The translations under genes and the position numbers were made by a program. This document shows, one piece after another, positions 27,385 to 36,525 of a DNA stretch of 64,000 nucleotides. The stretch's first letter is position 1, and every line of letters begins with the position of its first letter. Source of the DNA: Streptomyces brevispora (GTDB lineage Bacteria; Actinomycetota; Actinomycetes; Streptomycetales; Streptomycetaceae); contig NZ_VIWW01000001.1 in assembly GCF_007829885.1 (NCBI RefSeq), forward strand, positions 3,100,001 through 3,164,000, given 5' to 3'. The notes below the pieces were generated by a model, which saw only the letters and a list, made by a program, of their open reading frames with translations, had not been told where the DNA came from and made no database searches.

Positions 27385-27528
27385 GAGCCCTCCTGATTTC
27401 CGCTTCCGGCTCCATGCTGCCGATAGGTACTGACAGGCCGCCTGTGGCGCAGTGCTCGATGGGCGCGTGGGACGCCCCCCCCGCGATTCTTTTGAGGGCC
27501 TCTGGCCTGCTAATCGGCCGTATTCGGC

Positions 27529-28422
27529 TCAACCAAGCTGCATGGAGGCTTCCGTGGCGATCTTCTCGAAGGCGTCTTGGCTCGTGGCGAAGTCGGAGTT
27601 GGGGATCGGCCAGTGGAGCACGATCTCGGTGAAGCCGAGTTCGCGGTGACGGCCGGCGAAGTCGACGAAGGCGTCCACGGACTGCAGGGGACCGTTCCGG
27701 TCCGGGGTGAAGCCGGTCAGCAGGATCTTGTCGAGATCGGCCACGTCGCGGTCGATCTCCGCACACGCCTTGCCGAGCTTCTCGATCTGGCCGCGCAGGG
27801 CCTCCACCGACTGCTCCGGGGTCCCTTCTTCGAAAAGCTGCGGGTCGCCGGTCGTCACCCACGCCTGCCCGTATCGTGCGGCCAGCTTCAGTCCGCGTGG
27901 CCCGGTCGCCGCCACTGCGAAGGGCAGCCGGGGCCGCTGCGCGCAGCCGGGGATGTTGCGAGCCTCCTCGGCGGAGTAGTGGGCGCCTTGGTCCGTCACC
28001 GCGTCCTCGGTGAGCAACCGGTCGAGCAGCGGAACGAACTCGGCGAACCGGTCCGCCCGCTCCCTCGGCGTCCATTGCTCCTGCCCGAGCGCCGTCGCGT
28101 CGAAGCCGTTGCCACCTGCTCCGATACCGAGGGTGATGCGCCCACCGGAGATGTCGTCGAGCGAGATCAGCTCCTTGGCGAGCGTCACCGGGTGCCTGAA
28201 ATTGGGCGAGGTGACGAGGGTACCCAGTCGCATACTGTGCGTAACGGTCGCCGCCGCGGTCAGGGTGGGAACCGCCCCGAACCACGGCTCGTCCCGGAAG
28301 CTGCGCCAGGACAGGTGGTCATAGGTGTAGGCGGCGTGGAACCCAAGGTCTTCCGCACGCCGCCAGATCTGTTGTCCCTTGCTCCAGCGGTGGATGGGAA
28401 GGATTACGGTGCTAAGTCGCAT
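27529..28422 (-). CDS. LLM-class F420-dependent oxidoreductase
   Basis: A 297-residue luciferase-like monooxygenase-fold enzyme. The core features are HRWSKGQQIWRRAEDLGFHA, AAYTYDHLSWR, VTHSMRLGTLVTSPNFRHPV, the cofactor loop ISGGRITLGIGAGGNGFDA, and RPRLPFAVAATGPRGLKLAARYG. In Streptomyces such proteins usually use coenzyme F420. The substrate is unknown. The start at 28422 (MRLSTVILPIH) has AGGG seven bases upstream; the longer frame adds an arginine-rich, unlikely leader. A short, diverged fragment of another gene of this class lies at 33579-33660, on the far side of the helicase module. Confidence 0.88.
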   Translation of the reverse strand: MRLSTVILPIHRWSKGQQIWRRAEDLGFHAAYTYDHLSWRSFRDEPWFGAVPTLTAAATVTHSMRLGTLVTSPNFRHPVTLAKELISLDDISGGRITLGIGAGGNGFDATALGQEQWTPRERADRFAEFVPLLDRLLTEDAVTDQGAHYSAEEARNIPGCAQRPRLPFAVAATGPRGLKLAARYGQAWVTTGDPQLFEEGTPEQSVEALRGQIEKLGKACAEIDRDVADLDKILLTGFTPDRNGPLQSVDAFVDFAGRHRELGFTEIVLHWPIPNSDFATSQDAFEKIATEASMQLG

Positions 28423-28536
28423 GACTGCGACCCTATGTTCTTGTGACCGCGAGCGACCAGGGAGAGCAGATGTCACCGGCTGCGGCCGCGTCGGTACGCG
28501 TCGCGTCCGTGCACTCCGGAGCGGTGCCACGGCCCT

Positions 28537-28899
28537 TCAGCTCTCGCGGTAGCGCGCGAAGACGCGGGCGCGCTCCTCTTCCCAGGTCCAGTCCGCCGCC
28601 CTCCGGTGAAACGGGGCTCCGCTCGCCAACTCGAAGAACTGGCCCGCCGGCCTGGAGGTCGCCTTCAGGATCACGATGGAAGAGAGCATCGGCTCGATCC
28701 CTTCGCTGTCACGCCGACAGGCGTCACTGAGCAGGTGGCTGATGATCGGGCCGCGGTAGTGGACGTGGTGGCCCTTCGCCTTCAGTCCTTCGCTCAGGGA
28801 CTTGTACCAGCCATCGGTACGACCTTCCCGCGCCCAGCACCGAAGGATTTCCATCGTCTCGTCCAGCGCTGCCTCGTATTCGGCGTCGCCCTGTCGCAT
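28537..28899 (-). CDS. hypothetical protein downstream of the SNF2/SWIM pair
   Basis: A 120-residue soluble protein, predicted largely helical at the N-terminus (YEAALDETMEILRCWAREG). The middle reads VHYRGPIISHLLSDACRRDS and LSSIVILKATSRPAGQFFEL, and the end is aromatic and basic (WTWEEERARVFARYRES). I have a vague memory of small actinobacterial proteins with the same 'HLL..R..GxPmLSaiVv..tgrPg..FFeLA' pattern, of unknown function. It is on the same strand as the SWIM and SNF2 genes and 81 bases after them, so it may belong to that operon. Confidence 0.6.
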   Translation of the reverse strand: MRQGDAEYEAALDETMEILRCWAREGRTDGWYKSLSEGLKAKGHHVHYRGPIISHLLSDACRRDSEGIEPMLSSIVILKATSRPAGQFFELASGAPFHRRAADWTWEEERARVFARYRES

Positions 28900-28980
28900 T
28901 CGGACCTCCCCATCCGCGGTGGTTGCCCACCGTATGCCGGTATCCGGTATCGGCCAATGCCGTGCTCACCACCGCCGATG

Positions 28981-30216
28981 TCACGTCCCGGTCTGCCTCC
29001 AGACCGAGGTGAGCGCGGCGACCGGGTCGGCATCCGGCGACGCTGCGGGCCACCATTGGCCGTCATCGTCCCGGAGACAGGGGTACCAGCGGGCGTCGGG
29101 GCCCAGGCGGAGCTGAATGCCGTGGTCGGTGAGGGTGAGGCGGTTGCGCCAGGCACGGAGAGGGGCGGGGCCGGCGGCCATCTCGACGAGGGCCGCGGTC
29201 AGGGCGGTGCGGGCGGCCGTCATCACCACCGGATCAGGGGTGTGCGGCTGTTCGGCGACGATCAGTCCGGTGGGGCCGCCGTGGCGCCAGGCGCGGGTGA
29301 GGCGGGCGAACGCGATCGGTCTGGTGCCGGTGTTCTGGACCAGGCGGTGGAACCATTCGGGTCCGGGGCCGCTGGCGGCGATCCGCACCGCGTCCTGGTG
29401 CTGGGTCAGGTGCAGGCCGGCGGTGTCGCCCGCGAGAAGCCGCGCTGCGCGTGCGGCGGTGTCGGTCATGAGGCGTTCCAGATCCGTGGTGGACAGCCCG
29501 GTGCCGGAAGGCGGAGTGACGGGGAGCGCGGCGGCGTGGGCGGCCGGGGCGAGGGGTTCGGGAAGCCGTGGGGTGTGTTCGGCCCAGCGGGTGTAAGCGG
29601 CGCTGGCCGGGATGCCCGTCGGGGCCGATGGGGCGGCAGTCTCCTGCTTTGCCGTACGGCGTGCGCGCAGCTCGGCGAGGACCTCTTCCCGCCTGCGGCC
29701 GCGCAGCGTGAAGAGCACGAACGGGTCGGCGTCGATGGTGGCGGCGATGGCGTAGCAGAGCGCGGCGGCGTGCTTGCAGGGGTACCCCCAGTCGGGGCAG
29801 GAACACTCGGGGTCGAGTTCGGTGGGCTGCGGGAGGAGGGGGACGCCCGCTTGGCGGGCGTCGTCGACGAGTTCGGCGGGCATCTCGTCGTCGAGGAGCG
29901 CGGCGAGATGGCCGGCGCGGGCCGCGATGGTGTCGAGCAGGGTGTCCCACTGGGTGTCGGTGAGGACGGGCAGGTGGACGGAGGAGCGGTACGGGCGCGG
30001 CTGGCTGCCCCGGACGGCGGCCTTGACCTGGCCCGGGGCGACGGTGGTCGGGCCGACCATGCCCTTGCGGGTGTAGGTGCGGCCGCGTGACAGGCGCCCG
30101 GTGTCCAGGCTGGAGTCCTCCAGGGCGGTGACCCATGCCTGGCCCCACCAGGTGGCGGCGAAAGCGCGCTTGCCGCGGGCGGGCGCACGGCGCGGGCCGG
30201 GGACCGAGGGGCTCAT
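28981..30216 (-). CDS. SWIM zinc-finger protein
   Basis: A 411-residue protein with a SWIM finger near residues 137-150: CSCPDWGYPCKHAAALCYAI (CxC...CxH). The N-terminus carries the family's RAFAATWWGQAWVTALEDSS and RTYTRKGMVG. SWIM domains bind DNA or protein; in bacteria this type is usually encoded beside an SNF2 helicase and probably acts with it. Its ATG (30216) overlaps the helicase stop in an ATGA junction, and GGGGAGG precedes it, so the two are translationally coupled. Confidence 0.9.
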   Translation of the reverse strand: MSPSVPGPRRAPARGKRAFAATWWGQAWVTALEDSSLDTGRLSRGRTYTRKGMVGPTTVAPGQVKAAVRGSQPRPYRSSVHLPVLTDTQWDTLLDTIAARAGHLAALLDDEMPAELVDDARQAGVPLLPQPTELDPECSCPDWGYPCKHAAALCYAIAATIDADPFVLFTLRGRRREEVLAELRARRTAKQETAAPSAPTGIPASAAYTRWAEHTPRLPEPLAPAAHAAALPVTPPSGTGLSTTDLERLMTDTAARAARLLAGDTAGLHLTQHQDAVRIAASGPGPEWFHRLVQNTGTRPIAFARLTRAWRHGGPTGLIVAEQPHTPDPVVMTAARTALTAALVEMAAGPAPLRAWRNRLTLTDHGIQLRLGPDARWYPCLRDDDGQWWPAASPDADPVAALTSVWRQTGT

Positions 30217-33074
30217 GACTGCCTCCCCAGGGCGACGAGTTCGGCAAGGTCGGCGTCGGACAGTTCCGTCAGGGCGGCCTCGCCGGAGCCGACGACGGCG
30301 TCGGCGAGCGCGCGCTTGGAATCGAGCAGTTTCGCCACCTTGTCCTCCACGGTTCCCTCCGCGATGAGCTTGTGGACCTGGACGGGCTGGTCCTGGCCGA
30401 TGCGGTAGGCGCGGTCGGTGGCCTGGTCCTCTACAGCCGGGTTCCACCAGCGGTCGTAGTGCACGACATGGGTGGCGCGGGTGAGGTTGAGTCCGGTGCC
30501 CGCCGCCTTCAGCGACAGGAGGAACACCGGAACCTCACCGCGCTGGAAGCGTTCCACCATCTCCTCGCGCCGGGTGACGGGGGTGCCGCCGTGCAGGAAG
30601 AGGGTGGGGGTGCCGCGCTCGGCGAGATGGCTCTCCAGGAGGGCAGCCATCTGCTTGTACTGGGTGAAGACCAGCACCGATTCGCCCTCGGCGATGATGG
30701 TGTCGACCAGTTCGTCGAGGAGATCGAGCTTGCCGGAGCGGCCGGCGAGCGACGTGGACCGGCTCAGGTTGTGCTCCTTCAAGTACTGGGCAGGGTGGTT
30801 GCAGATCTGCTTCAGCGCGGTGAGCAGTTTCAGCACCAGGCCGCGTCGGGCGATGCCCTCGGACTCCTCGATCTTCGCCATGGTCTCGCGGACCACCGCC
30901 TCGTACAGGCTGGTCTGCTCGGCCGTCAGCGAGACGACGCGGTCGGTCTCGGTCTTGGGCGGCAGTTCGGGTGCGATGCCAGGGTCGGACTTCTTGCGGC
31001 GCAGCAGGAACGGGCGGACGAGACGTGACAGGCGCTCGGCGGCCGCCGAGCCCTCGCCGTCCCCAGCCCCCGTCTCGATGGCGCGGGCGTGCCGGTCGCG
31101 GAAGGCGGACAGCGATCCGAGGAGCCCTGGGGTGGTCCAGTCGAGGAGCGCCCACAGTTCGGAAAGGTTGTTCTCCACTGGCGTACCGGTCAACGCGACG
31201 CGGGCACGGGCCGGCAGGGTACGCAGTTCGCGGGCGGTGACGGCGTAGGGGTTCTTGACGTGCTGGGCCTCGTCGGCGGCGATCAGTGACCAGGCGGTCT
31301 CGGCGAGGACGTCACGGTCGCGCCGCAGCACCCCGTAGGTGACCAGGACGATCTCGTCGCCGGCCAGGTCCTCGAGGTGGCGGTCGCCGCCATGGTAACG
31401 GCGCACGGGGACGGTCGGCGCGAACCTGGCGGCCTCGCGCTGCCAGTTGCCGAGCAGGGAGGTGGGGCAGACGACGAGGGTGGGGCCAGCGGTGGCCGGG
31501 GCGGTCTGGCGGTGGAGATGCAGGGCGAGCAGGGTGATGGTCTTGCCCAGGCCCATATCGTCGGCGAGGCAGCCGCCGAGGCCGAGTTCGCACATCTCGG
31601 CCAGCCAGGCGAGTCCCCGCTTCTGGTAGTCGCGCAACGTGGCCTCGAGAGCGGCGGGCTGGGCTGCGGGAGTGCGGGACTCGGGATCACGGATCCGGGT
31701 GACAAGATCGCCGAGCGCGCCGACGGCCTCGCTGACGAACGTCTCCCCGTCCCTCTCCACCTCACCGGTCAGAGCGGCGCTCAGCGCCTCCATAGGGGTG
31801 AGCGGTTCCATCCGGCGGCGCTTCGCGCGGGCCACCAGCTTCGGGTCGGCGACAACCCATTGGTCGCGTAGCCGGATCAGAGGGCGGCGCGCCTCGGCGA
31901 GGTCGTTCATCTCGGCCTCGGTGAGAGGCTCGCCGCCGAGCGAGACCTGCCAGCGGAAGTCGAGCAGGGCGTCGGCGTCGAGCAGGCCGCCCGCGCTGGA
32001 GCCGGGAGCGGCGCGCTGCCCGATCTCCGCGGTCGCGGTGAGCGCCTTGACCAGTGCGCGCGGCCAGTGCACATCGATACCGGCCGCACGCAGCGCGTCG
32101 GTTGCTTCGCCCAGCAGGTCGAAGGCTTCGTCGTCGGTCAGCCGGAGCTCTTCGGGAGCGGCGTCCGCCAGCAGTCGCTGGAGCGGGGGCCAGACGCGGG
32201 CACCGCGGCGCAGCGCGAGCAGTGTCTCGGTTTCGGCGCGTGGGCCGAGCAGCCTCTCCACCTCACCGGGCTCGCTCCATAGCCGTGCGGCCTCCACGAC
32301 GAGCGCCGGATCCGCCGCGGTGCGCAGTTGAAGGACGGCCCGGAACTGCCGTCGTCGACCCTCGGGCACGTCGACACGCAGCGAGACGCCGACCTCGGCG
32401 GTCAACGCGGCAGTTGTCTCCTCGGCCCAATCGCGCAGCGCGGGCACGGCCCGGGTATCGCGCCAGACGTACGGCACCGCTCCCACGGCGAGAGGCGCGG
32501 CCGGAGTACGGACCAGGTCGTCGGCGACCGCGTCGCAGAACTGGCGGACCAGCGCCGCCGGTTCGGCGATGCGTACCGGAGGCGGGCCGGGCTCGGGAAG
32601 GCAGTGGGCATGGGGTGGGAAGGCTGCGGCGAGGGCGTCCAGTGCCTGCCGCTGGGCAGCGGTGAAGGGGCCCGCCCGCCAGGTGTCGTAACCGGCCGGA
32701 GTGAGGGCCGGGTGGAGGCGGCCGTCGGCGAGCAGCCGCAGGGCGAAACAGGCGGCGCCCTGCCAGGCTGCCGCGGACGGGTGTGGTGGCTGAGCCCCGG
32801 TCAGAGCGGACACGGCGACCGCGACCGGCAGCGCGTAGCCGTCCACCCTGCGTCGTCTGACCGAGCGGCCATGCGGCAGCACCAGTTCCACCGAGTCGGT
32901 TTCCACACCCGCCGGCACGTCACCGCCCCCGGCGACCGCCCCGGCGGGCTGCCACAGCAGGAGCCGCCCGAGGCGGGCCGGCTCTCCGGGCAGGAACACC
33001 GCCGCCCAGCCCCTGTCGAGAAGCTCCCGCGCCCACGCGGCCGCCTCGGGTGCGGCAAGCGGTGATGCGCTCAT
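30213..33074 (-). CDS. SNF2-family DEAD-like helicase/translocase
   Basis: About 953 residues. The N-terminal ~480 residues are the helicase-associated region typical of bacterial SNF2 proteins (including KLVARAKRRRMEPLTPMEAL). The motor domains follow: Walker A ADDMGLGKTITLLALHLH (~505), DEAQ box LIADEAQHVKNP (~600), ALTGTPVENNLSELWALLDW, and C-terminal motifs VFTQYKQMAAL, SLKAAGTGLNLTRATHVVHYD and DRAYRIGQDQPVQVHKLIAE. It would move along double-stranded DNA using ATP. Partner: the SWIM protein coupled downstream. The start at 33074 (MSASPLAAPEAAAWAREL) fits the family; a longer frame to 33206 is arginine-rich. Confidence 0.9.
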   Translation of the reverse strand: MSASPLAAPEAAAWARELLDRGWAAVFLPGEPARLGRLLLWQPAGAVAGGGDVPAGVETDSVELVLPHGRSVRRRRVDGYALPVAVAVSALTGAQPPHPSAAAWQGAACFALRLLADGRLHPALTPAGYDTWRAGPFTAAQRQALDALAAAFPPHAHCLPEPGPPPVRIAEPAALVRQFCDAVADDLVRTPAAPLAVGAVPYVWRDTRAVPALRDWAEETTAALTAEVGVSLRVDVPEGRRRQFRAVLQLRTAADPALVVEAARLWSEPGEVERLLGPRAETETLLALRRGARVWPPLQRLLADAAPEELRLTDDEAFDLLGEATDALRAAGIDVHWPRALVKALTATAEIGQRAAPGSSAGGLLDADALLDFRWQVSLGGEPLTEAEMNDLAEARRPLIRLRDQWVVADPKLVARAKRRRMEPLTPMEALSAALTGEVERDGETFVSEAVGALGDLVTRIRDPESRTPAAQPAALEATLRDYQKRGLAWLAEMCELGLGGCLADDMGLGKTITLLALHLHRQTAPATAGPTLVVCPTSLLGNWQREAARFAPTVPVRRYHGGDRHLEDLAGDEIVLVTYGVLRRDRDVLAETAWSLIAADEAQHVKNPYAVTARELRTLPARARVALTGTPVENNLSELWALLDWTTPGLLGSLSAFRDRHARAIETGAGDGEGSAAAERLSRLVRPFLLRRKKSDPGIAPELPPKTETDRVVSLTAEQTSLYEAVVRETMAKIEESEGIARRGLVLKLLTALKQICNHPAQYLKEHNLSRSTSLAGRSGKLDLLDELVDTIIAEGESVLVFTQYKQMAALLESHLAERGTPTLFLHGGTPVTRREEMVERFQRGEVPVFLLSLKAAGTGLNLTRATHVVHYDRWWNPAVEDQATDRAYRIGQDQPVQVHKLIAEGTVEDKVAKLLDSKRALADAVVGSGEAALTELSDADLAELVALGRQS

Positions 33075-33578
33075 CACGCCCGAGCCCGTGCTCACTTCTC
33101 GTACGACGACCCGTGCCACTCGTTTCCGTCCTAGCGCCATCCGGGGGCTCCCGAAGGTGGCCCCGCCCACCACCGGACTCCACCACGTGCTGTCACCCAC
33201 CGGCAAGCCCTGGCCATGCCTTCACGGGTGGGAACGGGACTCCTACCGCAGGCACCGTATGTGTCAGGCGGAGGATCACCGCGGCCCGGTCCACGTCCGC
33301 CCTGGGCGCCGATTTCGTCATCAGAGCGAACAGCGTCAGGGAGGTCAGCCATGCACGGGTGAACGTGCCTCGACTGCCACGTACGCGACCGTCCGAGATG
33401 GCACTGCGCCGACCGGGCACGGTTGCCATGCCGACCTCGGCGTCGACGACATGGCCCACCCGTGCGGCGGCCGTGTACGGCTCTTCGATATCCGACCGGG
33501 CAACTGTGCTCGCCGACCGAAGGGAATCCTCGTAGCTCAGGCCGTGATAGGCGAAAAAGGCTTGACTGACGTGACGAG
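33075..33578. other. stretch without an intact gene
   Basis: Upstream of the helicase are about 500 bases. A minus-strand frame (33193-33540) with moderate coding character reads SYEDSLRSASTVARSDIEEP and later RAWLTSLTLFALMTKSAPRA, but it has no family I know and no good start. It probably is gene debris plus the helicase promoter. Confidence 0.35.
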
Positions 33579-33660
33579 GGTGCCCAAGCGCAGGCGGTCC
33601 GTGGCCGTCGCGGCGGCGGCGAGGGTGGGCAGAGCACGGGTGCCCTCGGCATCGTCTCCG
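33579..33660 (-). pseudogene. fragment of an LLM-class oxidoreductase gene
   Basis: The minus strand encodes RALPTLAAAATATDRLRLGT then LVTS, which matches residues ~50-75 of LLM-class oxidoreductases (compare AVPTLTAAATVTHSMRLGTL in the intact gene at 27529-28422). No start precedes it and the frame leaves the family right after. The identity with the intact neighbour is limited, so it derives from a related gene, not a recent copy. Confidence 0.7.
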
Positions 33661-33699
33661 GCGCATCCGGATTTCGTTCAGGATTCACAGCGGCAATTT

Positions 33700-33766
33700 T
33701 TGTCCACAGGTTTGATCCACAGCCAACTCGGGTTATCCACAGGTAATTTGACGATTCTGTGGACAA
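33700..33766. promoter_or_regulatory. DnaA-box cluster 1
   Basis: Within 67 bases lie TTGTCCACA (33700-33708), TGATCCACA (33713-33721, one mismatch), TTATCCACA (33733-33741) and TGTGGACAA on the other strand (33758-33766). Streptomyces DnaA prefers TTGTCCACA/TTATCCACA. The local sequence is AT-rich for this genome. No dnaA or dnaN gene is here, so this is not oriC; a DnaA-titrating or regulatory cluster is more likely. It lies just upstream of the MerR gene's 3' end. Confidence 0.8.
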
Positions 33767-33778
33767 GCGCCTTGGGAT

Positions 33779-34747
33779 TTAGTCCATTTGGTCAATTTGA
33801 CCTGTATTTTTATGAGATGAGGCAAGGGCGTCCAATGCTCTTGCTTGTAGCTCTCGTTCAGCGGCAGCGGTGATGAAGGCAGCAACGTGCTCTCGGCCAA
33901 CCAGCCCCTCCACAGCTGTGATTGTTACGGCCGGCAGAGTGATCGGAACCGGTGGAAGCGAGGAGTCGCCCGAGGTGAAGGGCTTCTCCGCGGTGAGGTG
34001 GTGCTCCAGGTGCCGGGTGGCGAACGTCCGCATCGCACGCGCGAGTTCGGCGTCCACCGTCTGCTGGGCGAGTGGGCGGAGTCGGCGGACCATCGAGGCG
34101 GCCTCGGCCGCGCCCGCGTCCGCCGGCGGCCGATGGCCGAGATAGCGGGCGAAAACATGCTCCGTGGTGAACTCCAGGAAACGGGACGCTATCTGCTCGA
34201 CCTGACCCCGAAGCTCCCTCAGATGGCCGGAGATCGCATTGAGCGGAACGCCCGCGGCATACAACTCCACCGCGACCGCCAGCTCTTGAGGACTCGGCAC
34301 CAGGAACTCGTCGTCGCGGCCGGGGATTCGTTCGAGCACCCCGAGGTCCACCGCCTCGGCGACGGCCTGCTCGTCGGAAGTCCCGCCGAACTTCACGTCC
34401 AGTTCGGCCCGGGTGATCCGGTCCGCCCGCTCGTCGGTCCAGGGCCCGTGCACCTCGGCGACGAGTCCGAGCACCCCACCGAGGCCGCGGCCCGCGTCCC
34501 ATGCCTCCAGCAACTCCTTGATGCTGGCCAGGGTGTAGCCGCGGTCGAGCAGGTCGGCGATCTGGCCGAGCCGGGACAGATGGGTGTCCCGGTACACATT
34601 CGCCCGGCCCCGCCGCTCCGGCGTCGGGAGCAGTCCGCGGTCCTGGTAGGCGCGGATCGTGCGGACCGTGGCGCCGCTGGCGTGCGCCAGGTCCTCGATC
34701 CGGTACTCCGCGCCCGCCCGCCCGGCCGACGGCCCGGGGCCGCTCAC
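33779..34747 (-). CDS. MerR-family regulator
   Basis: A 322-residue protein. The N-terminal winged helix reads YRIEDLAHASGATVRTIRAY and QDRGLLPTPERRGRANVYRD, followed by a coiled dimerisation helix. The long C-terminal domain (~220 residues) is not a simple metal-binding tail and probably senses an organic ligand or partner protein. Its ATG overlaps the stop of the EphD-type gene (ATGA), so it is translated with that gene and may control the operon. Confidence 0.9.
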   Translation of the reverse strand: MSGPGPSAGRAGAEYRIEDLAHASGATVRTIRAYQDRGLLPTPERRGRANVYRDTHLSRLGQIADLLDRGYTLASIKELLEAWDAGRGLGGVLGLVAEVHGPWTDERADRITRAELDVKFGGTSDEQAVAEAVDLGVLERIPGRDDEFLVPSPQELAVAVELYAAGVPLNAISGHLRELRGQVEQIASRFLEFTTEHVFARYLGHRPPADAGAAEAASMVRRLRPLAQQTVDAELARAMRTFATRHLEHHLTAEKPFTSGDSSLPPVPITLPAVTITAVEGLVGREHVAAFITAAAERELQARALDALASSHKNTGQIDQMD

Positions 34748-36525
34748 AGCGGCGGCTTCAGCCGGGCGATACCGCGCAGCACGCCGGGGCTGAGCCGGGA
34801 CAGGAACCGGGCGGTATGGGACTCCGGCGTCACCGGGACGACGGCCTGGTTACGGACGACGGCCCGCAGGATCGCCTCGGCGACCTTCTCCGGCGGGTAG
34901 TTGCGCACTCCGTACAGCTTGCTCGTCCGATTCCGCAGCCGCTTCTCCTCCGCCGCGTCGGTCCCGGCGAAATGGGTGGTCGCGGTGATGTTCGTATGGA
35001 CGATGCCGGGACAGATCGCGCTGACCCCGATCGACTTCTCGGCGAGCTCGGCGCGCAGGCATTCGCTGAGCATCAGCACGGCGGCCTTCGACGTGCTGTA
35101 CGCGGGGAGCGCGCGCGACGGCTGATACGCGGCAGCGGAGGCCGTGTTGACGATATGGCCGCCCTGCCCGCGCTCGGCCATCTGCCCGCCGAAGAGCCGG
35201 CAACCGTGAATGACACCCCAGAGATTGACGTCGAGGACGTTCTTCCAGTCCTCGCTGGTCGTCTCCAGGAACGAGCCGGACAGCCCGATCCCGGCATTGT
35301 TGACCAGCACGTCGACGGTCCCGTATTCGGTGGCGACCTTCTCGGCCAGCTTCTCCATGGCCGCCTCGTCGCTGACGTCGACCGTCTCCCCCCAGGCGGC
35401 CGGGGCGCCGATCAGCCGGGCCAGCTCCGCCGTTCTGGCCGCACCCTCCGCATCCCGGTCCACGGCGATCACCCGGGCGCCCGCCTCGGCGAAGGCGAAG
35501 GCCGTGGCCCGGCCGATGCCGCCGGCCGCGCCCGTCACCAGGACGAGCTGTCCGCCGAACCGGTCCGCGTACGCACCCTTCGGCGCGGTGTCCCGCACCG
35601 GGATGCCCCCTTGCAGGGCCGCCTCGTTGGCGGCGGCGAACTCGTTGATCCAGGAAGCCAGCTGGTCCGGCCTGGTGCGCGGTACCCAGTGCTTGGCGGG
35701 CAGCGAGCGGCGGGTCAACTGCGGCACCCATGTGTCGAGTTCGTCGTAGAGGTGCTCCGACAGGAAGATGTCACCGGTCGGCGTGATCAGCTGGACCGGC
35801 ACATGCGCGTAGGCGTCGGGGCGGGGTCTGCGCAGCCGGGCCCGGACATTGTCGCGGTACAGCCAGGCTCCGTGCGCCGCGTCGTCCGGCAGGGACGCCG
35901 TCGGGTAGTCGCCCGGCGGCACCTTCTCCAGCCGCTCCAGGATGCCGGGCCACCGCTTGCCGAGCGGGCCGCGCCAGGCGAGCTCCGGCAGCACCGGCGT
36001 ATGCAGCATGTACACGTACCAGGACTTGGCGCCCTGGCCCAGCAGCTGGCCGACCCGGCGCGGAGTCGGCCGGGCCATCCGCCGCTTGATCCAGTGCCCG
36101 AAGTGGTCCAGGGAGGGGCCCGACATCGCGGTGAAGGAGGCGATCCGGCCCTCGGTGCGGCTGACCGTCGCGAACTCCCAGGCCTGGACCGAGCCCCAGT
36201 CGTGCCCGACCACATGCACCGGCCGGTCCGGGCTCACCGCGTCGATGACGGCCAGGAAGTCGTCGGTCAGCTTCTCCAGGGTGAAGCCGCCGCGCAGCGG
36301 AACGGGTGCCGTCGAACTGCCGTGACCGCGCACGTCGTACAGCACGACATGCCACCGCTCGGCCAGCTGCCGGGCGACCTGCGTCCAGACCTCCTTGCTG
36401 TCCGGGTAGCCGTGCACGAGCACGATCGTCGGACGCGTCGCCTCGCCCAGCTCGACGACGCACAGCTCGATACCGCCCGTGGCCACCCGGCGCTCGCGCG
36501 CCCCCGGCAGATCCCGCAGACTCAT
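34744..36525 (-). CDS. EphD-type fusion: alpha/beta hydrolase plus short-chain dehydrogenase
   Basis: A 593-residue two-domain enzyme. The N-terminal alpha/beta hydrolase (~1-290) has the oxyanion motif LVHGYPDSKEVW and an aspartate nucleophile elbow VVGHDWGSVQAWEF, as in epoxide hydrolases. The C-terminal SDR (~315-590) has LVTGAAGGIGRATAFAFAEA, NNAGIGLSG and the active-site YSTSKAA. This matches EphD of mycobacteria, implicated in lipid/mycolate epoxide chemistry; the Streptomyces substrate is unknown. It sits between an M24 peptidase-like gene and a MerR gene with ATGA overlaps on both sides. GGAAAGGG precedes the ATG at 36525. Confidence 0.92.
   Translation of the reverse strand: MSLRDLPGARERRVATGGIELCVVELGEATRPTIVLVHGYPDSKEVWTQVARQLAERWHVVLYDVRGHGSSTAPVPLRGGFTLEKLTDDFLAVIDAVSPDRPVHVVGHDWGSVQAWEFATVSRTEGRIASFTAMSGPSLDHFGHWIKRRMARPTPRRVGQLLGQGAKSWYVYMLHTPVLPELAWRGPLGKRWPGILERLEKVPPGDYPTASLPDDAAHGAWLYRDNVRARLRRPRPDAYAHVPVQLITPTGDIFLSEHLYDELDTWVPQLTRRSLPAKHWVPRTRPDQLASWINEFAAANEAALQGGIPVRDTAPKGAYADRFGGQLVLVTGAAGGIGRATAFAFAEAGARVIAVDRDAEGAARTAELARLIGAPAAWGETVDVSDEAAMEKLAEKVATEYGTVDVLVNNAGIGLSGSFLETTSEDWKNVLDVNLWGVIHGCRLFGGQMAERGQGGHIVNTASAAAYQPSRALPAYSTSKAAVLMLSECLRAELAEKSIGVSAICPGIVHTNITATTHFAGTDAAEEKRLRNRTSKLYGVRNYPPEKVAEAILRAVVRNQAVVPVTPESHTARFLSRLSPGVLRGIARLKPPL

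Noticed and set aside
33700..33766. Chromosomal origin (oriC)
   Set aside because: Only four boxes and no dnaA/dnaN flanking genes; Streptomyces oriC has many more boxes.
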